Shown here piece after piece: positions 1 to 7,939 of a stretch of 14,318 bases of DNA (position 1 is the first letter of the stretch; each line of letters opens with the position of its first letter). This DNA is from JBHGAV01 sp041946685 (GTDB taxonomy: Bacteria; Acidobacteriota; Terriglobia; Bryobacterales; Bryobacteraceae). The translations under genes and the position numbers were made by a program. Below the pieces are notes generated by a model. It made no database searches and was not told the DNA's origin. It saw nothing but the letters and a program-made list of their open reading frames with translations. Where the stretch lies: contig JBHGAV010000081.1 in assembly GCA_041946685.1 (NCBI GenBank), positions 1 to 14,318 on the forward strand, in the 5' to 3' direction.

Positions 1-860
<860 letters not shown>

Positions 861-864
<4 letters not shown>

Positions 865-2330
865 GCCAGTTCTACACGAGCACCGACCACTTCGTGCTGG
901 TGCCGGCAATCATGCTGGCGCTGTTCGGGTGCGCGGTGCTGCTCTTCGATTTCCTGATCTTCCCCGAGCCGCGCCAGCGCAAGTACTTGGTCCTGTTCGT
1001 GGCGCTGGGCCTGGCATTCACCGGCGGCGCACTATGGCGGCAGCAGTCCTTCCTGGCGGCCCAGGGGCTGGACCGGATCACGGCCTTCGGCGGCGCGCTC
1101 ACCATCGACGGCTTCGCCCTGTTCTTCAACTGGATCTTCCTGGCGTCGTCGCTGATCGTGGCGCTGATCTCCTACAAGTACCTGGACACGGCGGACGAGC
1201 ACCACGGGGAATATTACGGGCTGATCCTGCTCGCCAACTGCGGCATGTTCTTCCTGGCTGCCGGCACCGACCTAATCACCCTTTTCATCGGCCTGGAACT
1301 GATGGCGCTTTGTTTCTACGTCATGGTCGGTTTCCTGCGCCGGGACAAGCGTTCGAATGAGGCGGCCATCAAGTATCTCCTGTTGGGCAGCTTCTCGAGC
1401 GGTTTTCTGGTCTACGGGTTCTCGGTGCTCTACGGGCTCGCGGGCTCGACCAAGCTTGAGGAGATCGCTGTGGCTCTGGCGGCCAGGGGAGGATCCGATC
1501 CGGTGGTGCTGCTGGCGCTGGCGACCACCTCGGTAGGGCTTCTATTCAAGATTTCGGCGGTCCCCTTTCACATGTGGGCGCCGGACGCATACGAAGGCGC
1601 GCCCACCACAATCACGGCCTACCTGGCGGTCGGCTCCAAGGCCGCTTCGTTCGCGTTTCTGATGCGCATGTTCATGGGGCCGCTCATGCCGGTGCGAAGC
1701 GTGTGGGAACCGGTCCTGGCGGTGGTCGCCGTGGCCAGCATGACGGTAGGCAACTTCGCCGCCATCACCCAGACCAACGTGAAGCGCCTGCTGGCCTACA
1801 GCTCCATCTCGCACGCCGGCTACATCCTGCTCGGCCTAATCGCGGGCAACGCCACCGGGATCCAGGGCGTGCTGGTGTACGTGCTGGTCTACGCCTTCAT
1901 GACCCTGGGCGCGTTCCTGGTGGTGGTGGCGTTGCGCCGCAAGGAGATTCTCGGCGAGGACCTGGACGACATGGCGGGCCTGGTGCACAAGAGTCCGGGT
2001 TACGCGTTTCTGATGCTGATCTTCCTGCTGTCGCTGGCGGGCATTCCTCCGACGGCAGGCTTCATCGGCAAGTACTACATCTTCCTTTCGCTTATCCAGA
2101 CCGGCCACTATGTGCTGGCGGTGATCGCGACGCTTTACGTGGCGGTCGCGATCTATTACTACTTCCGGATCGTGCGCAGCATGTTTGTCAGCCCGCTCGC
2201 CGACCGCGCGCCCCTCACCAGCAGCTTCGGCCTGCGGCTGGCGCTGGTAGTGACGGGGATCATGACGCTCGGCATCGGCATCTATCCCGAGCCGTTCCTG
2301 AGCCTGGCGCAGACTTCGCTGTTGCGGTGA
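861..2330 (+). CDS. nuoN: NADH-quinone oxidoreductase subunit N (NuoN)
   Basis: NuoN is one of the antiporter-like subunits of the complex I membrane arm that couples quinone reduction to proton translocation. The protein has 489 residues, normal for the family, and is a chain of hydrophobic helices. Diagnostic positions are visible: Glu146 in LFIGLELMAL, Lys230 in LLFKISAVPFHMWAPDAYEG, Lys308 before LLAYSSISHAGY with His318, and Lys404 in FIGKYY. The ATG at 861 is preceded by a strong ribosome binding site, GGAGG at 850-854, with a 6-base spacer, and it overlaps the nuoM stop by 4 bases. nuoH follows after 7 bases. The gene appears intact with no unusual residues. Confidence 0.97.
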
Positions 2331-2337
2331 GATTGAC

Positions 2338-3519
2338 ATGGAGATCATCCTCAGCCATCCGCTCTTCAAGCCGCTGATCATCACGGCGGTGCTGATCTGC
2401 GCGTTTCCGTTGCTGGCGGGCTACATCGTGCTCGTGGAGCGGAAGCTTCTCGGCGACTTCCAGGTCCGGCTTGGGCCGATGCGCGTGGGGCCCCACGGCC
2501 TGCTTCAGCCCTTGGCCGACGCCGTGAAGCTGCTCACCAAGGAAGATACGATCCCGGCCGATTCCGACAAGTCGCTGTTCTGGCTCGGGCCGGTGGTTTC
2601 TACCTTCACCGCTCTGACTTCGTTTTGTATTCTGCCCTTTAGCAGCCTGGTGTACGTGGCCGATGTGAATGTCGGCTTGCTAGTCATCTCGGCGATGTCG
2701 GCGGTCGGGATACTGGGGATAATCATCGGAGGCTGGTCGTCCAACAGCCACTACCCGCTGCTCGGCTCTCTGCGCAGCGCGGCGCAACTCGTGAGCTATG
2801 AGGTGGCGCTGGGGCTGGCGCTGATATCGGCGGTGATGATGGCCGGCTCGCTCAGCATGGTGCAGATAGTCCGCGCACAGGAGGCGCGCGGCATCTGGTT
2901 CGCCTTCAGCAATTTCGGCCTGATGATCGTGCCGTTTGTGGTCTACTTCATCTCGTCGGTCGCCGAGACCAACCGTCTGCCATTCGATCTGCCCGAAGCC
3001 GAGTCCGAGCTGGTGGCTGGCTTCCACACCGAGTACAGCGGTTTCCGCTGGGCGCTCTACTTCCTGGCGGAATACGCCAACATGTTCGTTGTCTCGTCGG
3101 TGGCCGTCACGCTCTTCCTGGGCGGCTGGCTGCGGCCGTTCCCCAATGTGGGATGGCTGGAGGTGCCGTTCAATTACGTCTTCCCCGCGCTGCTGTTTGG
3201 CGGTTCCGCGCTGGCGTGCATCCCAATGGCGAAGCGGGAGAAGGTGCGCTGGCGGCGGATCTTCATGCTGGTGGTGGCATTGTGCCTGGCGGCCTGCGCG
3301 CTCCCCTTCCTGCTTCCCATGGTGAACGAGCTGATCATCGGCGTGTTCTGGTTCGTGCTGAAGGTGGCGCTGTTCCTCTACGTCATGATCTGGATGCGCG
3401 GAACGTTCCCGCGCTACCGCTACGACCAGTTGATGAACATCGGCTGGAAGTACATGATCCCCATCGGCATGGGAGCGATCCTGGTCAACGCCGTGGTGGG
3501 GATGCTCTGGGCCCAGTAA
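2338..3519 (+). CDS. nuoH: NADH-quinone oxidoreductase subunit H (NuoH), with an extra C-terminal insertion
   Basis: NuoH (ND1 homologue) forms the heel of complex I, where the ubiquinone/menaquinone chamber meets the membrane arm. The quinone-site loops are intact: ERKLLGDFQVRLGPMRVGP at about residues 34-52, and the acidic loop ETNRLPFDLPEAESELVAG at about 210-228. The closing FPRYRYDQLMNIGWK motif is at about 357-371. The protein is 393 residues long, against roughly 320-350 for most bacterial NuoH. The excess lies between GGWLRP (about 262-267) and FWFVLK (about 337-342). There residues 268-333 include two hydrophobic stretches split by a basic loop (AKREKVRWRR). The gene lies 7 bases after nuoN and only a weak GAG precedes the ATG, so translation is probably coupled. 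Its position after nuoN, instead of between nuoG and nuoI, is atypical. Its last 35 bases overlap the convergent DUF2461 gene. Confidence 0.96.
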   Translation: MEIILSHPLFKPLIITAVLICAFPLLAGYIVLVERKLLGDFQVRLGPMRVGPHGLLQPLADAVKLLTKEDTIPADSDKSLFWLGPVVSTFTALTSFCILPFSSLVYVADVNVGLLVISAMSAVGILGIIIGGWSSNSHYPLLGSLRSAAQLVSYEVALGLALISAVMMAGSLSMVQIVRAQEARGIWFAFSNFGLMIVPFVVYFISSVAETNRLPFDLPEAESELVAGFHTEYSGFRWALYFLAEYANMFVVSSVAVTLFLGGWLRPFPNVGWLEVPFNYVFPALLFGGSALACIPMAKREKVRWRRIFMLVVALCLAACALPFLLPMVNELIIGVFWFVLKVALFLYVMIWMRGTFPRYRYDQLMNIGWKYMIPIGMGAILVNAVVGMLWAQ

Positions 3520-4231
3520 AGAGCCGGCTCCGGTCGAGCGCAGAGGAACGGCGAGAGCGCAGGGGCTCGTTGAGAAACTCGACCAGCGGGATCATGGCCC
3601 GGAACCGCTTCAGGAGCTCGCCGAACAGCTTCGGGGTCGTCGCCAGCGCCGCATCGAGTTCCACGAACACGTACCACTGCTTCATGCGCAGCAGCTCGGC
3701 CGCCGGGTGGTCGCTCGGGAATCCCTTGGGCACCCGGGTCAGCGTCTCACCGCACAGGTCGCCGACGAGCGATCTCAGCTTCTTGTCCTTGACGATGACG
3801 CGCAGCCTTTCATGGTTTGCGGCCAGATGTGTGCGCACCGTCAACAGCTCGTCGGGACCGGGCATGTAGATGCCGCCGGCGACCTCAACCACGTCCGGGG
3901 ACACGCTGAAGTAGAGGCTGCCGCTCGCATGCCGCACCAGGCCGCGCGGCATGAACAGCGCCGCGATGTGCGTCTTGTACGGGGTCTTGTCCGGGCTGAA
4001 CCGCGTGTCGCGGTAAATGCGGTAAATGGCCCTAGCGGGATCGGTCACGTATCCCGGGGCGAAGCGAGCCAGCTCCGCATTGAGCGCCGTGACCAGGGCC
4101 GCCATCGGCGCCTTCACCTCCGCTTCGTAGATCGCCTTGCGCGCCTGGAACCACTCGCGGTTGTTGTTCCTCTTGAGCCCGCGGAAGAACGTCAGGGCTT
4201 CGGGCGGGAAGCCCGGGAAACTAGATGCCAT
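3485..4231 (-). CDS. DUF2461 family protein (TIGR02453-type)
   Basis: A 248-residue soluble protein of the widespread DUF2461 family, whose function is not established. Family hallmarks are plain: FPGFPPEALTFF at residues 5-16, NREWF at 24-28, the basic signature RIYRDTRFSPDKTPYKTH at 71-88, YFSVSP at 107-112 and AGGIYMP at 118-124. The ATG (4229-4231) has an excellent ribosome binding site, AAGGAG, with a 6-base spacer. That site lies inside the DinB-like remnant upstream, whose stop overlaps this start by 3 bases. The family normally ends near the segment PLVEFLNEPL (about 215-224). The last 24 residues are arginine- and proline-rich, look non-family, and are partly antisense to the nuoH 3' end. 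This suggests that an ancestral stop was lost and translation now runs on. Family assignment is confident; the role is unknown. Confidence 0.9.
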   Translation of the reverse strand: MASSFPGFPPEALTFFRGLKRNNNREWFQARKAIYEAEVKAPMAALVTALNAELARFAPGYVTDPARAIYRIYRDTRFSPDKTPYKTHIAALFMPRGLVRHASGSLYFSVSPDVVEVAGGIYMPGPDELLTVRTHLAANHERLRVIVKDKKLRSLVGDLCGETLTRVPKGFPSDHPAAELLRMKQWYVFVELDAALATTPKLFGELLKRFRAMIPLVEFLNEPLRSRRSSALDRSRLFTGPRASPPRR

Positions 4232-4340
4232 CTTCTGCTCCTTGCCGAAGCCGCTTCAGCGACTGGATCTGGCCGGCGTGATAGAGGTCGTGCGCAAGGG
4301 GAACGACCCGTGGTTCATGGGTCGCTCTCACGTCGATCAC
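4221..4340 (-). pseudogene. DinB/DUF664-like C-terminal remnant, or 39-codon mini-ORF
   Basis: This frame encodes about 39 residues containing VVPLAHDLYHAGQIQSLKRL, which resembles the last helix of DinB-superfamily proteins (metal-binding four-helix bundles). In those proteins a late HxxYHxGQI stretch supplies a metal-ligand histidine. The rest of a DinB protein (about 150 residues) is absent: further upstream this frame only reads antisense to murB and no homology is apparent. A GTG at 4338-4340, preceded by GGA and a minus-strand TATACT box (4346-4351), could still start translation. The ORF ends at TAG 4221-4223, just inside the start of the DUF2461 gene, so it may couple translation to that gene. 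I read it as the relic of a dinB gene once in operon with DUF2461, truncated where murB now begins. A functional short leader is the alternative. Confidence 0.5.
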
Positions 4341-4345
4341 TCCAG

Positions 4346-4355
4346 AGTATATACT
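4346..4355. promoter_or_regulatory. Palindromic divergent promoter core between murB and DUF2461
   Basis: AGTATATACT is a perfect 10-base palindrome in otherwise GC-rich DNA, and it reads as a TATACT -10 box on both strands (plus 4350-4355, minus 4351-4346). On the plus strand the box ends 8 bases before the murB ATG, so a transcript starting about 7 bases downstream would be leaderless or nearly so. In agreement, no Shine-Dalgarno sequence precedes that ATG. On the minus strand the box ends 5 bases before a GTG of the DinB-like mini-ORF. No good -35 hexamer was found on either strand, so this rests on the -10 element and context only. Confidence 0.4.
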
Positions 4356-4363
4356 GGCTGCTG

Positions 4364-5395
4364 ATGAGGCCAGCGGCGCCGGTGGCGCTGACAGATCAGT
4401 TCCTGCACGCCCTCGCCGCCGTTGACGGGCTGAGCTTGACCCGGGGTGCGCCGCTGGCGGCGTACACGCGATTCGGGCTCGGAGGGCCGGCGGCAATATT
4501 GGGGGAAACCGCCGACGCGGCCTGTCTTGCCAGGGCGCTTGCCGTGGCGAGAGAAAGCGGGGCGCCGGTCGCGGTCATCGGCGGCGGCACCAACCTGATT
4601 GTGTCCGACGAGGGCTTTCCGGGCGTGGTCCTGCGGTTCCGGTCCGGCCGCATCGTGGCTGCGGGGACCCGCATTGAAGCGGACGCGGGCGCGGATCTCG
4701 ATGCGCTGGTCCGCTTCACGGTCGACCGCGGCCTCAAGGGCCTGGAGACGCTGGCCCGTATTCCTGGCTGGGTGGGAGGTGCGGTGCATGGAAACGCCGG
4801 GGCCTACGGGCACTCCATCTCGGAGACCGTGGCCTCAGTCACCGTCACGGACGGTCGCGAGCAGAGAATCCTGGCCGCGGCCGAGTGCGGATTCGGCTAT
4901 CGCGACAGCGTGTTCAAGCGCCGCAAAGAGTGGGTGATCCTGTCGGTGGCGCTCGTCCTGGAGGAAGGAGACGCCAAGGCGCTGACGAAGGTGTCGGACG
5001 ACATCCGCAGCGTGCGGGATCGGAAGTTCCCTCCCGAGATGAAGTGCGCCGGCAGCATCTTCAAGAATCTCTTGCTCGCCGAATTACCGAGAACGGCGGC
5101 GGCCCAGGTGCCCGAGAACGTGATTCGCGAAGGGAAGGTTCCGGCTGCGTGGTTTCTTGAGCAAGCGGGCGCCAGGGGCATGAGCAGGGGTGGGATACGG
5201 GTAGCGGACTACCACGCCAACCTGATCTACAATGCCGGTGGCGGCACGGCGCGCGACCTCTGCGCGCTCATCGCGGCTCTGAAATCGCGCGTTGGAAACC
5301 GGTTTGGGATCACGCTGGAGGAAGAAGTGCAATACGTCGGATTCGAGGAGCGGGGCGGGGGCGGCAACGGCAAGAGCCGCCCCATCCCGACATAG
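4364..5395 (+). CDS. murB: UDP-N-acetylenolpyruvoylglucosamine reductase (MurB)
   Basis: MurB is the FAD-dependent cytosolic enzyme that reduces enolpyruvyl-UDP-GlcNAc with NADPH to UDP-N-acetylmuramate, the second committed step of peptidoglycan precursor synthesis. The 343-residue protein shows the FAD-binding segment VIGGGTNLIVSD (71-82) and IPGWVGGAVHGNAGAYG (133-149). It also has the YRDSVF motif (179-184), the proton-donor serine in GSIFKN (Ser231), and the C-terminal LEEEV motif with the catalytic glutamate (about 321). Between GSIFKN and AAWFLEQAG lies a longer linker than in the shorter MurB types. The frame is open upstream to 3707, but that part is antisense to DUF2461. The ATG at 4364 is the first start that leaves a normal N-terminus, and it directly follows the TATACT box. 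It stands alone, away from other mur genes. The stop abuts the stop of the convergent SDR gene. Confidence 0.93.
   Translation: MRPAAPVALTDQFLHALAAVDGLSLTRGAPLAAYTRFGLGGPAAILGETADAACLARALAVARESGAPVAVIGGGTNLIVSDEGFPGVVLRFRSGRIVAAGTRIEADAGADLDALVRFTVDRGLKGLETLARIPGWVGGAVHGNAGAYGHSISETVASVTVTDGREQRILAAAECGFGYRDSVFKRRKEWVILSVALVLEEGDAKALTKVSDDIRSVRDRKFPPEMKCAGSIFKNLLLAELPRTAAAQVPENVIREGKVPAAWFLEQAGARGMSRGGIRVADYHANLIYNAGGGTARDLCALIAALKSRVGNRFGITLEEEVQYVGFEERGGGGNGKSRPIPT
5358..5383. terminator. Possible GC hairpin at the murB 3' end, without a U-tract
   Basis: GGGGCGGC (5358-5365) and GCCGCCCC (5376-5383) form a perfect 8-base-pair stem with a 10-base loop, inside the last codons of murB. No run of T follows on either strand, so this is not a classical intrinsic terminator. 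It could still slow or end transcription between the abutting convergent genes, or simply reflect glycine/arginine codons in GC-rich DNA. Confidence 0.25.
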
Positions 5396-6151
5396 CTACT
5401 TCCCGATCCAGCCGCCTTCGGCGTGGAGGCTCTGCCCGGTGACGTAAGACGAATCGTCCGAGCAGAAGAAGACCGCCGCGGTCCCCATCTCGCGGATGTG
5501 ACCGGCGCGGCCCATCGAGATCTGGGCGAGAACGGTGGGCAAAATCTCAGGATTCTTCATCACCCAGGAGGTCATGTCCGTCTCGATCAGCCCAGGATGC
5601 AAGCAGTTCACGCGGATGCCGTAAGGCATCATCTCGACCGACATGTTGCGCGTCAACGCCTCCAGACCCAGCTTCGTCGGGGCGTAGTGCGTGCGCCCCG
5701 GCAGGACCTTGGCCGCCTGCACCGACCCGATGTGGAGGATGACGCCCTTGCGCTTCTCAGCAATGGCGCGCCTGCAATAGACCTGGCTGCACAGCCATGG
5801 GGCCCGCAGGTTGATGTCCACCAGGCGGGTCCACTGCTCATCCGTGATTTCCAAGAAGGGAATGATCGTCTCGATGCCGGCGTTGTTGACGAGGATGTCG
5901 ATGGGACCAAGCTCCTTCCACACCTTCTCCATCATCGGTTCCACTTCGGCGCGCTTGGAGACATCCGCTTGCACCGTGATGGCCCGGCCTCCCTTGCTGC
6001 GCACGTACGCGGCCACATCCTCGGCTGCCTTCGCGCTGGCGATGTAGTTTACCGCAACGTCCGCGCCTTCTTCCGCAAACAGTTCGGCGATGCCCCGGCC
6101 TATGCCGCGGCTGGCGCCGGTGATGAGTGCTATTTTGCCCTGGAGCTTCAT
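5396..6151 (-). CDS. Short-chain dehydrogenase/reductase (FabG / glucose-1-dehydrogenase-like)
   Basis: A 251-residue classical SDR, an NAD(P)H-dependent oxidoreductase acting on a hydroxyl or keto group; the substrate cannot be read from the sequence. Motifs in order are the cofactor loop TGASRGIG (11-18), Asp63, NNAG (89-92), and the catalytic tetrad Asn114, Ser143, Tyr156 and Lys160 (YAPTK). Then comes the HPGLIETDM segment that follows the active site. The start at 6151 is chosen because a near-perfect ribosome binding site (AAAGGAGG, 5-base spacer) precedes this ATG. It also gives the normal N-terminus just before the Rossmann strand; the open frame continues upstream without family residues. 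It is the second gene of a pair, 23 bases after the other SDR. Its TAG stop touches the murB stop with no intervening base. Confidence 0.9.
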   Translation of the reverse strand: MKLQGKIALITGASRGIGRGIAELFAEEGADVAVNYIASAKAAEDVAAYVRSKGGRAITVQADVSKRAEVEPMMEKVWKELGPIDILVNNAGIETIIPFLEITDEQWTRLVDINLRAPWLCSQVYCRRAIAEKRKGVILHIGSVQAAKVLPGRTHYAPTKLGLEALTRNMSVEMMPYGIRVNCLHPGLIETDMTSWVMKNPEILPTVLAQISMGRAGHIREMGTAAVFFCSDDSSYVTGQSLHAEGGWIGK

Positions 6152-6174
6152 AATTCCTCCTTTGAACTCTATGA

Positions 6175-6960
6175 TCAGTGGATTGTCCAGCCGCCGTCGA
6201 CCATCAACACGTGGCCGACCACCTGGGCGGATAGCTGCGGCGAGGCGAGGAACAGTACGGCTCCGACCAGGTCTTCGGGCTGGTTCCAGCGTCCGCTGGC
6301 CAGTTTGTCGCCGGTGGCCCACTCTTTGTACCCTGGCTTATCGAGAATCGGCTTGCGGGAAGCAGTCTCGGTGATGCACGGAGCCACCACGTTCACCACC
6401 ACCCCCTGCTTGGCCCATTCCAGCGATAGGGCCCGCGACAACTGGTGCACGGCAGCCTTGGCCGCGCAGTAGATGGCGCGTGTCCTCCACGCGGAGACCG
6501 CGAAATTGGAGCCGATGTTGATGATTCTCCCGCCTCCCTGGGGGATCATGACCTTGGCCGCGGCCTGGCACGCGAAGAACACACCCTTCACCGTGGTGTC
6601 CATGGTGCCGTCATAGTCCTTCTCGGTGTTCTCCAGGGCCGGCCCGGTGCAGGTCCAGCTCGCGTTGTTCACCAGGATGTCGATGCGCCCGAACGCCTCC
6701 TTGGCCTTGTCGACCATGGCCTGGATCTGTCCGACGTCCGCCACGTCCACATGCACGACCAGGGTCTTGCGGCCCATGGCTTCGATTTCGGCCTTGACCT
6801 CTTTCAGCGCCTCCTGGTGGAAGGCCGGATGCTCGGCCAGCACCAGGTGGGCGCCCGCCTTGGCGAGTCCCAAGGCTATGGCCCGGCCGATTCCCTGAGA
6901 CGGGCCGGTTACAATCGCGACTTTGTCATTTAGTTGGAAACTTGAATAATCTACGCTCAT
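6175..6960 (-). CDS. Short-chain dehydrogenase/reductase with altered active-site residues
   Basis: A 261-residue SDR and first gene of a two-SDR operon. The cofactor loop is TGPSQGIG (18-25), with Asp72 next. The usual NNAG is NNAS (98-101). Ser151, Tyr164 and Lys168 (YCAAK) form the catalytic triad. The asparagine of the classical tetrad (N in the 'DxNxxG' helix) is replaced by Thr123 in MDTTVKG, so proton relay or specificity may differ from the typical enzymes. The C-terminus VDGGWTIH is typical. I chose the ATG at 6960, preceded by a G-rich stretch, instead of an upstream ATG at 6996 that would add twelve proline- and glycine-rich residues outside the fold. The substrate is unknown. Pairing with a second SDR suggests sequential or alternative oxidations in carbohydrate or polyol metabolism, but that is a guess. 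Confidence 0.88.
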   Translation of the reverse strand: MSVDYSSFQLNDKVAIVTGPSQGIGRAIALGLAKAGAHLVLAEHPAFHQEALKEVKAEIEAMGRKTLVVHVDVADVGQIQAMVDKAKEAFGRIDILVNNASWTCTGPALENTEKDYDGTMDTTVKGVFFACQAAAKVMIPQGGGRIINIGSNFAVSAWRTRAIYCAAKAAVHQLSRALSLEWAKQGVVVNVVAPCITETASRKPILDKPGYKEWATGDKLASGRWNQPEDLVGAVLFLASPQLSAQVVGHVLMVDGGWTIH

Positions 6961-7028
6961 TAGTCCCCCGGGTTCAAGCGGTAGGCAGACCTCCATCTCG
7001 CGCCCGCCTGAAAGCAGTACAAGGGCGG

Positions 7029-7058
7029 ATTGTACCGTACCCTTTGCATGGGGGTCAA
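7029..7058 (-). promoter_or_regulatory. Sigma-70-like promoter of the two-SDR operon
   Basis: Read on the minus strand there is a TTGACC -35 (7058-7053), an 18-base spacer, and a TACAAT -10 (7034-7029). A transcript would begin near 7022, leaving about 60 bases of leader before the ATG at 6960. It lies in the 109-base gap between the LolA-like gene and the SDR pair. This is the only site in the window where both hexamers match well, and it separates the SDR operon from the larger upstream cluster. Confidence 0.5.
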
Positions 7059-7069
7059 CTTCGGCCGGC

Positions 7070-7849
7070 CTACCAGCCGAGCGGGCAGAACTCAGATCGG
7101 GCTGTTAGAACGGCGGAATGGTTGGTGTAGCGAATGTCCAGCTCGGCCAAACCCACCAGGCGGGTTTCGACGCGGCTCAATACCCTCACGGGCACCGCCA
7201 GGCCGTCCACGATTCGATACTCGCGGACAAAGTCGACTTTCTTGAGAAAGACCGAGGGGTTCTTCACCAAGCGGCCCGACTCCCGGAGCGGGAGGCCGGT
7301 CACGGCGTCCAGCCAGATTTCGCCTCTGAAAAGGCCCAGCCGGTTCTTCTTGGGGGTGAGCTGGATGATGTGAACCTGCTGGCCGTCGCTGGTCAGCATG
7401 GCCTTCTGCCTGAAGCGGTAATTCTCCGGGCCTATGGAGAGGGACTGGGGGGTCCCCCGGCTGTCTCGAATGCCCTTGCTGGCCTCCGTCTCCGCCGAGA
7501 GAAACCGGGCGATGACGTCCTTGACAACCATCTTGTCCCCACTGGACTGAGAGGCCTCGTAGGTAATCAGCCCCTCGGAACTGATCTGCCGCACGGCGCG
7601 GAGACTTCCTTCCCGCTTCATCCTCGGAAGGCGGGCGTCAATCTCCACCTCCGCGGAGGTTCCGCGTGTTCTGGCTTGCTGCTGCTGGTTGTTCACGAAG
7701 TAGCGGTCCAGCGCCTGAAGCCACGGGGCGGGGGCGGGCGCGGACACGGCTTCGCTGGCGTCAGCAACGGCAGGCCCGCTATCAGCCTGCGCCGTCCAAG
7801 CCAGCAGGAAGAAGGCCAAAAACGCTAGTGGGATCCGCGTCAGACTCAC
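7070..7849 (-). CDS. Exported LolA/RseB-like beta-sheet protein, function unknown
   Basis: From the GTG at 7849 this is a 259-residue protein that begins with a clear signal peptide (MSLTRIPLAFLAFFLLAW, then TAQA-DS as cleavage site), so it should be periplasmic. A TTG at 7870 would add seven residues and is the alternative start. The mature part begins with an Ala/Pro-rich linker and a Gln-rich stretch. It then alternates beta strands and contains GEIWLDAVTGLPLRESG (about 176-192) and FVREYRIVDGLAVPVR (about 207-222). That pattern resembles the outer-membrane-lipoprotein-sorting (LolA/RseB) fold, in which a half-barrel binds acyl chains. I cannot assign it to a named family with certainty. 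It lies 70-90 bases after the acyl ligase on the same strand, so it may be the last gene of that cluster and handle a lipid product or lipoprotein outside the membrane. Confidence 0.7.
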   Translation of the reverse strand: MSLTRIPLAFLAFFLLAWTAQADSGPAVADASEAVSAPAPAPWLQALDRYFVNNQQQQARTRGTSAEVEIDARLPRMKREGSLRAVRQISSEGLITYEASQSSGDKMVVKDVIARFLSAETEASKGIRDSRGTPQSLSIGPENYRFRQKAMLTSDGQQVHIIQLTPKKNRLGLFRGEIWLDAVTGLPLRESGRLVKNPSVFLKKVDFVREYRIVDGLAVPVRVLSRVETRLVGLAELDIRYTNHSAVLTARSEFCPLGW

Positions 7850-7939
7850 TCTGAACCATCCGGGCGACAATGCACCCTTTGCGCCGCGGGGGCGCTCTTT
7901 CAGTCTACAAACTGCTGGATGCGGAACACAATCGAAGGG

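Noticed and set aside
3707..4363. Upstream extension of the murB reading frame (about 219 extra codons)
   Set aside because: It is antisense to the well-supported DUF2461 gene and has no MurB-like residues; the ATG at 4364 gives a normal MurB.
6152..6322. 57-codon N-terminal extension of the downstream SDR
   Set aside because: It is Arg/Pro-rich shadow sequence overlapping the upstream SDR; a near-perfect ribosome binding site marks the ATG at 6151.
7061..7080. Hairpin TCGGC/GCCGA at the stop of the LolA-like gene
   Set aside because: It has a five-pair stem with a 10-base loop and no T-run; too weak to call.
7881..7900. Hairpin GCGCC/GGCGC followed by TCTTT as an intrinsic terminator
   Set aside because: The T-rich side is on the plus strand, while all genes around it are on the minus strand; the stem is only 5 base pairs.
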